Source: Azoarcus sp. L1K30
GTDB lineage: Bacteria; Pseudomonadota; Gammaproteobacteria; Burkholderiales; Rhodocyclaceae
Length of the DNA stretch: 64,000 nucleotides
Direction of reading: 5' to 3'
NCBI RefSeq assembly: GCF_018122735.1
Contig: NZ_JAGRRD010000001.1
Span: 2,807,199 to 2,871,198, forward strand
Shown piece by piece: positions 16,727-25,494 of this stretch; position 1 is the stretch's first letter, and every line of letters begins with the position of its first letter. The position numbers and the translations under genes were made by a program. The notes under the pieces were generated by a model. That model did not search any database. It was not told where the DNA came from and worked only from the letters and a program-made list of their open reading frames with translations.

Positions 16727-16817
16727 TGTCCGGCTCGGGCGGCGGACCTCCTCCCCGTATCCGCCCGGCCTGATGTGGCGCCCTCCGGAAATTGCGCCGG
16801 CGGCGATACATCCACCT

Positions 16818-16845
16818 GCAGGGCGCCCCGGCGCCCTGCTTTTTT
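16818..16845 (+). terminator. Intrinsic terminator after tctA
   Basis: A perfect 10-bp stem GCAGGGCGCC / GGCGCCCTGC with a two-base C loop is followed by six T. It lies between convergent tctA and tctE; its T run reaches the tctE stop codon (16844-16846). Confidence 0.9.
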
Positions 16846-18247
16846 ATTCCGGCGCCCGGCGCGCCCGCGGAAACTCCACCAGCACGGTCAGCCCGCAGCC
16901 ATCCGTACCCTCGTCGAGGGAAATGCTGCCACCGTGGGCAAGTACGATCTCGCGTACGATCGCCAGACCAAGTCCGCTACCCGAGGCCTTGTCCTGCCCG
17001 AGGATGCGATAGAAGCGCTGGAACACCTTGTCCCTTTCGGACGGCGGAATTCCCGGTCCCTGGTCACTCACGCACAAGGCCACCCGCTCTCCGGTCGCAC
17101 CACTGGCGATGACCACCTGGGTATTGGCAGGGCTGTAGCGGATCGCGTTGTCGAGCAGATTGGCCGTCAGTTCGCGCAGCATCTGCAGGTTGCCATCGAC
17201 GTGGGCTTCACCACCATCCTCGAAGGCCAGCTCGATACCCTTGTTCAGCGCCACCGGCGCCAGTTCGAGCGCCACCTCCCTGGCCAGGCGGCTGATGTCG
17301 ACGCGCTCCTGCGACTGCATCAGCAATTCGGCCGATTCCGCATGCGACAGCGCCAACATCTGGTCGGCCATCCTGCGCGTACTGCGCAAGGTGCCGAGCA
17401 GGCTCTTGAAGGTATGCCGGACCTCCTGCAGATCGCTCAGGCGCTGGCCGTACTCGGCCTGGGTACTGAGCACCGCCAGCGGGGTACGGATCTGGTGTGC
17501 GGCATCTGCAAGAAAGCGCCGCCGCGCCGCATGCATGCGTGACAGACGTTCGGTGTGATGGTTGATTGCATCGATCAGCGGCCTGACCTCGGTCGGGACG
17601 TCGGTGGCGGTGATGGGCGTCAGGTCCTCCTCGTCGCGGGTACGAATGGCCTCGCGCAGCGCCAGCAGCGGACGAAAGGCCGAGGTCAGCGCCATCGCCA
17701 ATACCACGGCGCCCAGCGCGACCAGCAGAAACTGCCTCTTCAGACTGTCGAAAAACAGCTCCTTTGCCAATTCGAGCCGCGACTCCGTCGTCTCGGCGAA
17801 CACGATCGTTGCCGCATCCCCCCCGTTCAACGCGGGGTCGTAGAGACGTTTGCGGACCGCCCCCACGCGCACGCTGAAGTTGCGGTAGATGCTATCAACG
17901 ATCTGCGGCGGCTGGTCGTCGGCCAGCCCGGACGGCGGCACGAGATCACCGTACCCCGTCACCAGAACGCCATCGGGCCCGATCACCGCATAGAACAGGC
18001 GCTCCTGCATGTTCGACTCGAATACGTCGAAGGCCGAATACGGCATGTCCACCGAGATATTGCCCTCGAGCGAATGCACGCGCTCTGCGATTGCACTGAT
18101 GGACGCGGTGAGCGAACGGTCGTAGGCACGGTTTACCGCCGTGAGCGCGCCGTAATATGACAGCACCGCATTGATCAGCAGCAACGCGAGCAGCGAGGGC
18201 AGCAGCCAGGTCGCAAACCGGCGCCGCAGGCTGACGTCACGCGTCAT
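16844..18247 (-). CDS. tctE: Sensor histidine kinase TctE
   Basis: The 467-residue inner-membrane kinase has two membrane segments (about 13-32 and 172-192) enclosing a periplasmic sensor region. The H box has His251 in FLADAAHQIRTPLAVLS, with an N box LLDNAIRYS and ATP-lid motifs DQGPGIPPSERDKVFQRFYR and GSGLGLAIV. It phosphorylates TctD. Its start overlaps the tctD stop by 4 bp. Induction of tctCBA by its substrate is the expected role. Confidence 0.92.
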   Translation of the reverse strand: MTRDVSLRRRFATWLLPSLLALLLINAVLSYYGALTAVNRAYDRSLTASISAIAERVHSLEGNISVDMPYSAFDVFESNMQERLFYAVIGPDGVLVTGYGDLVPPSGLADDQPPQIVDSIYRNFSVRVGAVRKRLYDPALNGGDAATIVFAETTESRLELAKELFFDSLKRQFLLVALGAVVLAMALTSAFRPLLALREAIRTRDEEDLTPITATDVPTEVRPLIDAINHHTERLSRMHAARRRFLADAAHQIRTPLAVLSTQAEYGQRLSDLQEVRHTFKSLLGTLRSTRRMADQMLALSHAESAELLMQSQERVDISRLAREVALELAPVALNKGIELAFEDGGEAHVDGNLQMLRELTANLLDNAIRYSPANTQVVIASGATGERVALCVSDQGPGIPPSERDKVFQRFYRILGQDKASGSGLGLAIVREIVLAHGGSISLDEGTDGCGLTVLVEFPRARRAPE

Positions 18248-18918
18248 CCAGCGGCTTCGCTCAACAGGTAGCCCAGGCCTCGCAAGGTCGTCACCACCGC
18301 GCCCGAACCATCGAGCTTCTTGCGCAGACGATGCACATAAATCTCGATGGCCTCGGCGCGCGCCTCCTCGTCGAAGGCAAACACTTTCTCGAACAGGGTT
18401 TCACGCGCCACCGGCCGCCCCTGGCGGGAAATCAGCACTTCCAGCACGGCAAGCTCACGCGGCGTCAGTGCCAGCGGCTTGCCATCCACCCTTGCCAGCC
18501 TGGAGCCGGTGTCGAATTCGAGCCGGCCGATACGGACCACGGGCACCAGATTGCCGGCACGACGCAGCAAGGCCTTGATCCGGGCCTCGAGCTCCGAGAG
18601 ATCGAAGGGCTTGGGCAGATAGTCGTCCGCCCCCAGATTGAGGCCACGCACCCGATCTTCGGTGCTGCCACGCGCCGTCAGCACGAGGACCGGCGTATGC
18701 GCCGTCGTCTCGCGGGCGCGCATGCGCTTGAGCACCTCGAGACCGTCGAGCCCCGGCAGCGACAGGTCGAGCACCACCACATCGTAGGGCTGGGTCAGCA
18801 GTGCATGATCCGCGTGATCGCCACGGCTCATGACATCGACCGCATAACCGGCATGGTTCAGGGCTTTCGACACCCACTCGGCCAGGTCCGCATGGTCTTC
18901 CACGAGCAACAGGCGCAT
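18244..18918 (-). CDS. tctD: Response regulator TctD (OmpR/PhoB family)
   Basis: The 224-residue protein has a receiver domain (EDHADLAEW; phosphoacceptor Asp51 in VVLDLSLPGLDG; Lys in DYLPKPFDL) and a C-terminal winged-helix domain (LTPRELAVLEVLISRQGRPV, IYVHRLRKKLDGSGA). It is the DNA-binding partner of TctE and is divergent from the periplasmic binding protein gene at 19012. Confidence 0.93.
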   Translation of the reverse strand: MRLLLVEDHADLAEWVSKALNHAGYAVDVMSRGDHADHALLTQPYDVVVLDLSLPGLDGLEVLKRMRARETTAHTPVLVLTARGSTEDRVRGLNLGADDYLPKPFDLSELEARIKALLRRAGNLVPVVRIGRLEFDTGSRLARVDGKPLALTPRELAVLEVLISRQGRPVARETLFEKVFAFDEEARAEAIEIYVHRLRKKLDGSGAVVTTLRGLGYLLSEAAG

Positions 18919-19011
18919 AAGAATGAAAGTGGATCGAAAGGTTGTTGGTCAATTATCCTGCCGCAAAACGCCTGCCGAGCAAAGCACCCCGCATCCGACT
19001 GGAGCATTCCA

Positions 19012-20103
19012 TTGCGTATCCTGACCTGCCGTATCGGTCGCCTCGTCGCCCTGATGTGCGCGCTGGCGACTGCCACTACGGCCGCAGGTGCCGAATTCGT
19101 CTCGGATCAGCACGAGGCCGCCGTGCGCGAAGGCACGGTGGTGATCTATGCTGCGACCGACGAAGTCGTCGCCCGCGAACTCGTACTCGATTTCGAGCGC
19201 CGCTACCCGGGCGTCAGGATCGACTACCGTGACATGGCCTCGTCCGACCTGTACCGGCGCATTGTCGCCGAAGCGCCCGAGGGCGGTGTCGCGGATGTGG
19301 TGTGGAGCTCGGCCATGGACCTGCAGGTGAAGCTGGTCAATGACGGTTACGCCCAGGCGCACCGTTCGGAGCAGACCGCGGCGCTGCCGAAGTGGGCGAT
19401 CTGGAAGGACGAAGCCTTCGGCACCAGCTTCGAGCCCGTGGCAATCGTATACAACAACAAACTGCTGCCGGCCGATCTTGTGCCGCGAAGCCACGCCGAA
19501 CTGCTGCGTCTGCTGGCTCACCCGCCCACACGGATGCGGGGCAAGCTGATCACCTACGATCCCGCGCGCTCGGGCCTCGGCTATCTGTTGCACAGCCAGG
19601 ATGTACTGGCCAACCCGGTGGTGTTCTGGCGCCTGGCCGAGGCGTTTGCCCGCACGGGCATCCAGACTGAACCTTCCACCGCCGACATGCTCGACCGCAT
19701 ATCCTCGGGAAACGCCCTGCTGGGCTACAACCTGCTCGGTTCGTACGCCGCACTTCGCGCGGCCCGGGATCCCGTATTGAGCATCGTCCTGCCCCGTGAC
19801 TACACGCTGGTCATGAGCCGGGTAGCGTTCATCTCGCGTCAGGCGCGCCATCCGAACGGCGCGCGCCTGTGGCTCGACTATCTGCTGTCCCCGAGCGGCC
19901 AGCGCCTGCTGTCGAAAAATGCCGGGTTCTACTCCGTGCGCGCCGACGTCCCCGCCGAGTCCGCGGCAGGCGACCTCCAGCAGCAACTCGGCGCGGCCTT
20001 CCGGCCCATTCATATCGGCGCAGGCCTGCTGACCTACCTCGACCAACTCAAGGCACGCGATTTCCTGCGCCAATGGCAAGACACCATTGCCCCGCCGCCA
20101 TGA
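19012..20103 (+). CDS. Periplasmic ABC-type (Fe3+/AfuA-like) substrate-binding protein, possible sensor accessory
   Basis: The 363-residue protein has a signal peptide ending ATTAAGA and a binding-protein body: GTVVIYAATDEVVARELVLD, YPGVRIDYRDM, ADVVWSSAMDLQVKL, GTSFEPVAIVYNN, GARLWLDYLLSPSGQ. No ATG begins it. TTG at 19012 with GGAG seven bases upstream gives the signal peptide. No ABC permease or ATPase is adjacent. It is divergent from tctDE, so it may feed a signal to TctE, as PgtC is thought to do for its regulatory system. That role is inferred. Confidence 0.85.
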   Translation: MRILTCRIGRLVALMCALATATTAAGAEFVSDQHEAAVREGTVVIYAATDEVVARELVLDFERRYPGVRIDYRDMASSDLYRRIVAEAPEGGVADVVWSSAMDLQVKLVNDGYAQAHRSEQTAALPKWAIWKDEAFGTSFEPVAIVYNNKLLPADLVPRSHAELLRLLAHPPTRMRGKLITYDPARSGLGYLLHSQDVLANPVVFWRLAEAFARTGIQTEPSTADMLDRISSGNALLGYNLLGSYAALRAARDPVLSIVLPRDYTLVMSRVAFISRQARHPNGARLWLDYLLSPSGQRLLSKNAGFYSVRADVPAESAAGDLQQQLGAAFRPIHIGAGLLTYLDQLKARDFLRQWQDTIAPPP

Positions 20104-21197
20104 AAGTCGGACCCGATCAACAACAGGCCGAGTGTATGTCCCCTGATCCTGCGGGCGCGAATCGATTGGGCAACATCGCCCTCGTTCTCGTCACCCTTGC
20201 GATCGGTGGCGCGGCCGGCGCTGCCGCCCTGAGCATTCGCAGCCCCCTGCCGTGGATGCTCGGGCCGCTATTCGGTGTCGCCTTGCTGCGCGTGCTCGGC
20301 GCCCCGCTGATGCCGGCGCCGGGTGGCCGGCATGCAGGACAATGGGCCATCGGCACCGCGCTCGGCCTCTATTTCACCCCGGCCGTGCTGAGCCTGCTCC
20401 AGGCAAACCTGATGCTGGTCAGCCTGATTGCCGGCGGCGCCCTGATCGTGGGCCTGCTGTGCGCCGTGCTCACGCTGCGTCTGGCGAAGGTAGACAAACC
20501 GACAGCGTTCTTCGCCGCCCTGCCCGGCGGCGCATCGGAAATGGCCGTGCTGGCGGAACGCTTCGGCGGTGCCGTCGACCGCATTGCCGCCGCGCACGCG
20601 CTCAGGGTCATGCTGGTGGTGGCCATCGTCCCCCTCGGGCTGAACTGGTCGGGCGCGCACGGTAGCGACCTCTATCAACCGCTGGCCGCCACCGTCGTGC
20701 CCTCGCAACTGCCGGCCCTTGTCGCCGCCAGCCTGGGTGGCGGCTTGCTGCTCACCGCACTGCGCATCGGCAACGCATGGGTGCTGGGCCCCTTGTTCGG
20801 GGTCGGCATCCTGACCGGGCTGGGTCTCAGCCTGTCTGCACTGCCAGGGTGGGTGGTCAATGGCGGGCAGTTGCTCATCGGGTGTTCGCTCGGCTGCCGC
20901 TTCTCGCCCACGTTCTTCCGCGCCGCGCCACGCTTTCTGGCGACAGCAGCCGTGTCAGCGCTGTTCGCCGTCGCCCTAGGATGCGTGCTGGCCCTGCTCG
21001 CAGCCAGTGCGTCAGACACGCCACTGGCAACACTCGTCCTCGCTGCCGCGCCTGGCGGCGTCGCCGAAATGTGCATTACCGCCAAGGTCCTCCAGCTCGG
21101 CGTGCCGCTGGTGACCGTGACCCACGTACTCAGGGTCGTCGTGCTCACCCTCGGCGCCCCCTTCCTGTACCGGGTCTTTCTCCGCCTGCCCGACTGA
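20100..21197 (+). CDS. AbrB-family integral membrane protein
   Basis: The 365-residue protein contains about nine to ten membrane segments in two similar halves. Each half carries a LPWMLGPLFGVALL-type motif: SPLPWMLGPLFGV near residue 49 and GNAWVLGPLFGVGIL near 225. FFAALPGGASEMAVLAERFGG and LAAAPGGVAEMCITAK are the paired PGGxxEM motifs of the AbrB (putative ammonia-monooxygenase-like) family. ATG at 20100 overlaps the preceding stop (ATGA); another ATG lies at 20136. Transport substrate unknown. Confidence 0.85.
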   Translation: MKVGPDQQQAECMSPDPAGANRLGNIALVLVTLAIGGAAGAAALSIRSPLPWMLGPLFGVALLRVLGAPLMPAPGGRHAGQWAIGTALGLYFTPAVLSLLQANLMLVSLIAGGALIVGLLCAVLTLRLAKVDKPTAFFAALPGGASEMAVLAERFGGAVDRIAAAHALRVMLVVAIVPLGLNWSGAHGSDLYQPLAATVVPSQLPALVAASLGGGLLLTALRIGNAWVLGPLFGVGILTGLGLSLSALPGWVVNGGQLLIGCSLGCRFSPTFFRAAPRFLATAAVSALFAVALGCVLALLAASASDTPLATLVLAAAPGGVAEMCITAKVLQLGVPLVTVTHVLRVVVLTLGAPFLYRVFLRLPD

Positions 21198-21297
21198 GCG
21201 CTGCCACGCAGCGCGACCCGAGCCGTGCTTCAGCCAGCGTTAATACTTGCCGTATACTCTTGCGGCCCACTGGCCCTGCGCGCAACGAGGCGCGTGA

Positions 21298-21319
21298 CCG
21301 CACAGCCGGCGCTGTGCGG
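21298..21319. other. Hairpin ahead of the gene at 21344
   Basis: A perfect 9-bp stem (CCGCACAGC / GCTGTGCGG) closes on CGGC. It follows a TATACT element (21253-21258) and precedes GAGAGGA. It has no T run, so it may be a 5' leader structure or a weak terminator for the AbrB-family gene. Confidence 0.35.
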
Positions 21320-21343
21320 CTTGCTCGATGGAGAGGATCTTCC

Positions 21344-22108
21344 GTGAACAGAGGTTTACTGGCGCTGGGCCTGACCCTCGTTGCCAACGCCATGCCGGCT
21401 GCGGCCGGCGACTGGAGCATGATCTACGGGCTGGACTATTCGAGCGGAAAATACGGCGGATCGCGCACGTCCGAAACCTGGTATCTGCCCATCATTGGCA
21501 AATACGAAGACCACGCGATGACCTACAAGGTCACCCTCCCCTACCTCAGGACAACGGGACCGGGCGGGGTGTCGGTCGGCCCCGACCTGACACCGCTGCC
21601 CGGCACCGGGACCAGCCGAAGAACCGAAAGCGGTCTGGGAGACGTCGTACTCAGTGCATCATGGACCGCACTCGATGGCGCTGACGGCGGACTGCTGCTC
21701 GATGTCGTGACCAAGCTCAAGCTGCCCACCGGTGACGAAAAGCGCGGCCTCAGCACTGGTGAAGCCGACGTCGCACTCCAGGTCGATGTCGCCCACCGCT
21801 TCGGGCCGGTCACGGGTTTCGGCACGCTCGGCTGGAAGAAATTCGGCGACCCGCCCGGCAGCGATTTCCGCAACCCGGTCTACACCTCGCTCGGTCTGGC
21901 CTCCCGCCTCAATCCCGGCCTGACAGCCGGCATCTCCTATGACTGGCGGCAGAAGATCATCAAGCACGGAGCCGAAACCAGTGAAGCCACGCTCTTCCTG
22001 AGCCAGAGGCTGAGCGCATCGACGAAGATCCAGCTCTATCTGATCAACGGCTTTTCCGACGCCAGCCCCGACCGGGGGGGCGGACTGATGCTGAACCAGA
22101 CGTTCTGA
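21344..22108 (+). CDS. Outer-membrane beta-barrel-type protein of unknown function (transporter-like)
   Basis: The 254-residue exported protein has a signal peptide (LLALGLTLVANAMPAAAG). Its body is built of alternating polar/aromatic strands (WSMIYGLDYSSGKYGG, TWYLPIIGKYED, MTYKVTLPYLRT, LLLDVVTKLKLPTGDEKRGLSTG), and it ends in phenylalanine (LMLNQTF), which is the outer-membrane insertion signature. GTG at 21344 is chosen for its GAGAGGA site. It resembles the loosely defined outer-membrane transporter/alginate-like barrel families. No specific function can be assigned. Confidence 0.7.
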   Translation: MNRGLLALGLTLVANAMPAAAGDWSMIYGLDYSSGKYGGSRTSETWYLPIIGKYEDHAMTYKVTLPYLRTTGPGGVSVGPDLTPLPGTGTSRRTESGLGDVVLSASWTALDGADGGLLLDVVTKLKLPTGDEKRGLSTGEADVALQVDVAHRFGPVTGFGTLGWKKFGDPPGSDFRNPVYTSLGLASRLNPGLTAGISYDWRQKIIKHGAETSEATLFLSQRLSASTKIQLYLINGFSDASPDRGGGLMLNQTF

Positions 22109-22145
22109 TCAAGCCGCACGCATCGGGCGCGCGATCACTGTCTGC

Positions 22146-23987
22146 TCAGTGCCGCTCGAGCCTTTCCGCACGTTCGGGCGCTTCCACCTTTTCGGCCTTC
22201 TCCGGCCGTTCGACTTTCTCGACTGACTCCGGCCGCTCCACTTTCTCGACGCGCGCCACCCTGTCCATGCTTTCGGGGCGCTCGGCCTTTTCGACCCGCT
22301 CCACCTTCTCCACGGCTTCGGGGCGTTCGACACGCTCGACTTTCTCGACCCGCTCGACCTTTTCCACCGATTCGGGGCGCTCCACTCTTTCCACCCGCTC
22401 CACCTTTTCCGCGGTTTCCGGACGTTCGACGCGCTCGACTTTCTCGACGCGCTCGACCTTTTCAACCGATTCGGGGCGCTCCACTCTTTCCACCCGTTCC
22501 ACCTTTTCCGTGGCTTCCGGGCGCTCGACGCGCTCGACTTTCTCGACGCGCTCGACCTTCTCGATCGAATCGGGCCGCTCCACTTTTTCCACCTTCTCGA
22601 CCCGTTCGACCTTTTCCACCCTTTCGGCGCGCTCGACCCGCTCCACGACATCGCCGCGTTCAAGCCTGTCGATCCGTGCCGAAAGCGCTTCAGCATCGGC
22701 GTCCTGTGTGGCGTCGAGTCCAGTTGTTGTCCCCGCGACGCCGGCGGATGAATTGCCAGCAGCCACGTCGGCCGATCCTTCGCCGGTGCCGGCCGTCCCG
22801 TCCGACACCTCGACGCCCCCATCCTGAACCGTCCCACCGAGGCCGGACTCAAGCTCCTTCCCGTTATCCTTGCGACGCTCGCCGGGCATCTGCCTTTCCT
22901 GCTGCGGTCGCGTCTCGAGCACGTCGATGCGATCCGCAATCACGGATCGACCGCCATCGAGACGCCCGGTCACCCGCACCCGGGTGTCGACGCTGAAGCG
23001 GCTCGCATCGGCCTGCGCCACGGAACCGCCCTTCACCCGGACGTCGAAACCGCCCACCTTGAGAGCCTGATTCCCGGCGCCCTGGACAAGCCCCTCGATC
23101 ACGGCCCTCGCTGCCGCGCCCCTGAAGGGCAATCCCGGATCCGCACGCGTCGCCGCAACCTCCATGACCCCGCCGTTCCAGCGTCCACTGACGAGGACGT
23201 TGCCGGCACCCGGGCGCGCCAAGGACGGTCCGCCCCGCAGCGGCAGACCGGTGCCCGGTCCCTGTCGTCCCACGCCGACAATCGCGCTATCGCCTCGGCC
23301 TGCAGGCGCCGGATCGAGGCGGGATGCGCGCACTGCGCCCGCAGCGGTCACCAGGCCGCTGACGGACACCCGCATTCCCGGGCGCAGGTCGACACCGATC
23401 AGGGTGTCGCGCGACAGCAGCACCGCCTGGCCCATGACACGGATCACCCCCCGGGCAAGATCCACGTCGGTCACCGGGCCCTCGTAGGCGTGCAGCACAT
23501 CGATCCGGCGCGCTTCGAGTCCGCGTCGACCGCTGTAGGCCTCGATCGCCACCACCTGCCCGACTGCCAGCTCGCCCAGCCCCGCAGGCTGGTCATTGAC
23601 CGCCACCGGCGTGCCGTTGTCATAGAAGACCTCGAGCCCATTGACGCATACCGACGCAAATCCGGTAATGGTGCCCACGATGCCGGTGCCACCGATGCCA
23701 TCCTCGCCCGCCAGCGGCGCGCCCGTTCCTCCGACGCCTCCCGGCATCTGCGGCGCGCCGGTACCCCCCAATCCGCCGTCGTTAAGGGGCGCACCGGTGC
23801 CACCGATTCCCCCCTCCCGCTGCGGCGCGCCCGTACCCCCGATTCCGCCATGGTTTGCCTGCGCCCCTGTTCCGCCGATGCCGCCCGGATCCACGCAGGC
23901 CGGCTGCGACCACGCCGACACGGACGCGATGGCGGGCAAGGCCGCCATCAGGAAACGCGCTAGGAATGATCGCCAGTCAGACAGCAT
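22146..23987 (-). CDS. DUF5666-type exported protein with GGxGGTGAP repeats and a long VE[RK] repeat tail
   Basis: The 613-residue protein has four parts: a signal peptide (about 1-28); five 12-residue repeats GGIGGTGAPxxx (35-102); a central region of repeated DUF5666-like beta modules (about 105-360; GQVVAIEAYSGRRGLEARRIDVL, LRPGMRVSVSGLVTA, DTRVRVTGRLDGGRSVIADRIDVL); and a highly charged tail of about 167 residues made of VER/VEK tripeptides broken by RPE. ATG at 23987 is preferred (AGGA nine bases upstream) over a TTG at 23993 that overlaps the preceding stop. Function unknown; it looks like a surface or periplasmic protein with a rigid helical tail. Confidence 0.75.
   Translation of the reverse strand: MLSDWRSFLARFLMAALPAIASVSAWSQPACVDPGGIGGTGAQANHGGIGGTGAPQREGGIGGTGAPLNDGGLGGTGAPQMPGGVGGTGAPLAGEDGIGGTGIVGTITGFASVCVNGLEVFYDNGTPVAVNDQPAGLGELAVGQVVAIEAYSGRRGLEARRIDVLHAYEGPVTDVDLARGVIRVMGQAVLLSRDTLIGVDLRPGMRVSVSGLVTAAGAVRASRLDPAPAGRGDSAIVGVGRQGPGTGLPLRGGPSLARPGAGNVLVSGRWNGGVMEVAATRADPGLPFRGAAARAVIEGLVQGAGNQALKVGGFDVRVKGGSVAQADASRFSVDTRVRVTGRLDGGRSVIADRIDVLETRPQQERQMPGERRKDNGKELESGLGGTVQDGGVEVSDGTAGTGEGSADVAAGNSSAGVAGTTTGLDATQDADAEALSARIDRLERGDVVERVERAERVEKVERVEKVEKVERPDSIEKVERVEKVERVERPEATEKVERVERVERPESVEKVERVEKVERVERPETAEKVERVERVERPESVEKVERVEKVERVERPEAVEKVERVEKAERPESMDRVARVEKVERPESVEKVERPEKAEKVEAPERAERLERH
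22149..22649 (-). repeat. Tandem coding repeats of about 99 bp in the VE[RK] tail
   Basis: The unit encodes 33 residues (a 15-residue RPE..EKVERVERVE block plus an 18-residue RPESVEKVERVEKVERVE block). Equivalent bases GATTCGGG recur at 22369 and 22468, exactly 99 bp apart. Shorter 9- and 15-residue variants follow at the C-terminal end. Such arrays vary in copy number by slippage. Confidence 0.85.
23682..23885 (-). repeat. Tandem 36-bp coding repeats (GGxGGTGAP)
   Basis: Five consecutive 12-residue units starting GGIGGTGAQ, GGIGGTGAP, GGIGGTGAP, GGLGGTGAP, GGVGGTGAP and a final partial GIGGTG are encoded here, directly after the signal peptide of the DUF5666-type protein. Confidence 0.85.
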
Positions 23988-23989
23988 GC

Positions 23990-24823
23990 TCAATCTTCCT
24001 GTTTGCCGTCAGCGGGTTCGGTATAGCAGTAGAGCCCCACCGTGATGCGGTGTCTATCGACCAAGGTCGCTGCATCGCGCTGCTCGAGCTCCATCGCCAG
24101 ACGGTTGAACGAGATCAGGGTTTCCATGCCCAATTCACCCACACGCTCAGAGATCTGCGCAACACTCTCCTTGCTGAGCGCGTCGTAGTGCACCGCGCGT
24201 TCAAAGAAGGGGGTGCCCTCGCCGACCAGGTTATGTACCGCGGCGGCGGCGTGGTCATGGACGTTATGCCCGAAATAGGCGACCTTTTCCTCGAAGCCTT
24301 TCTGCGGAATGAATGCATTGACGTTGAGGACCACATTGTCCTGCTCGTCGAGGCTGACGACGCCCAGACGCAACCATTCATCCAGCACGACTCTGGGCCG
24401 CACATCCCTCACGACATTCCCCACCAAAGACTCGAACGACAATTCGCCACCATAGCGCGCATGCCGCGGCAAGGGGCGCGGCCGTAACGCCTCGTCACAA
24501 TAGGGAGGGACATTGGCCCACGTTGCAACCAGTCGGGCGCCGTAAGACACGGCCTCCGGCAGGGCCAGGGTCGCGCAATTTCCTGCCGCGCGAATGCGCT
24601 TGACGTCTTTCCGGTGCACACCGCTGATCAGGCTCAGCCGACTGTCGGATTGTCGCTTTCCATCGATCGGAAAATCGTGCTCGGCAACATCGATGAATAC
24701 ATCCTTCAGCAACTCGGAAAAATAGCCGTAGCTGACGCCCTTGGCGAGCAGCAGACGCACGATGGGCCGCATCACTTGGCGCAGGGCATGGACGAGAGCG
24801 GAGGACGGATCGGTACTGGCCAT
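23990..24823 (-). CDS. DUF6502 family protein
   Basis: The 277-residue, apparently cytoplasmic protein matches the DUF6502 pattern: MRPIVRLLLAKGVSYGYFSELLKDVFIDVA, SRLSLISGVHRKDVKRIR (helix-turn-helix-like), and a C-terminal region with HNVHDHAAAAVHNL. The N-terminal part looks like a winged-helix DNA-binding fold, so a regulator is possible. It sits directly upstream of the repeat protein and ends 2 bp before that protein's ATG, so the pair is likely coexpressed. Function unknown. Confidence 0.75.
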   Translation of the reverse strand: MASTDPSSALVHALRQVMRPIVRLLLAKGVSYGYFSELLKDVFIDVAEHDFPIDGKRQSDSRLSLISGVHRKDVKRIRAAGNCATLALPEAVSYGARLVATWANVPPYCDEALRPRPLPRHARYGGELSFESLVGNVVRDVRPRVVLDEWLRLGVVSLDEQDNVVLNVNAFIPQKGFEEKVAYFGHNVHDHAAAAVHNLVGEGTPFFERAVHYDALSKESVAQISERVGELGMETLISFNRLAMELEQRDAATLVDRHRITVGLYCYTEPADGKQED

Positions 24824-24855
24824 TCAACGGAAAAGCGGCAAAGCTGACTTGGGGA

Positions 24856-24895
24856 AAAAGCGCCGACAGCCCCTCCCCGCAAGAGAAGGGGGCTG
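24856..24895 (-). terminator. Terminator after psiE
   Basis: On the minus strand CAGCCCCC pairs with GGGGCTG across a loop of about 14 nt and is followed, after CGGCG, by five T (24856-24860). It separates psiE (ends 24961) from the downstream DUF6502 gene. Confidence 0.55.
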
Positions 24896-24960
24896 CCAAA
24901 ACAGCATGTTTGCCCAATGATACCCGTTGTGCCGCGCACGCCGGCATTGATTACGCGCCT

Positions 24961-25425
24961 TTACTCCGACTTCAGCGACACCAGCCAGTAGGTGATGCCG
25001 AGGGCCAGCACAATCACGCCGATCGCATACAGGTAGGATGGTTCGAGCACGCTGAGGTCGAGCACGATGACTTTCCGAGCAATGGCCATCAGCGCCGTCG
25101 CCAGGACCAGCTTCACATGGATGACGTCATCACGCAGGTAGAGCGTAATGTTGGCGAAGATCTCGATTGCGATCAGCACCGCGAGAAAAGCCGCAAAGAC
25201 GACGAAGATGTCGTTCAGTTCCAGCAGCATGACCGGCGGTTCCGACAGCTTTTCATACAGCACGAGCACGACGTCCGCCACGCACCACAGAATGACGGCG
25301 ACCATCAGCACCGCCAGCAACCGTATTGCCTGGCGGATCACCCAGTGCAGGCCGTCGATCAGTGGATCCTCATTTCTGGCGGACAGATGGTTGTCACACT
25401 CCGTCGCGGGCAGTTCTGGCCTCAT
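24961..25425 (-). CDS. PsiE-family membrane protein
   Basis: The 154-residue protein has four predicted membrane segments (about 32-52, 70-92, 103-118, 130-148), with LLELNDIFVVFAAFLAVLIAIEIFANI and YLRDDVIHVKLVLATALMAIARKVIVLD as the characteristic PsiE (phosphate-starvation-inducible E) core. Role not established in the family. Start taken at ATG 25425. Confidence 0.85.
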   Translation of the reverse strand: MRPELPATECDNHLSARNEDPLIDGLHWVIRQAIRLLAVLMVAVILWCVADVVLVLYEKLSEPPVMLLELNDIFVVFAAFLAVLIAIEIFANITLYLRDDVIHVKLVLATALMAIARKVIVLDLSVLEPSYLYAIGVIVLALGITYWLVSLKSE

Positions 25426-25494
25426 GGGGCTCGATTCCTCGATCTGGTCGTGGCGGCCGGGAAGGCCCGGCCGCCATGGGGCAGGGCAGGATGC

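Noticed and set aside
14719-16773. Plus-strand frame of 684 codons overlapping tctB and tctA
   Set aside because: Different frame from both recognised permease genes; very Arg-rich and without membrane segments.
22149-22649. CRISPR-like periodic array
   Set aside because: The 99-bp periodicity is explained by VE[RK] protein repeats in one frame; there are no unique spacers between fixed direct repeats.
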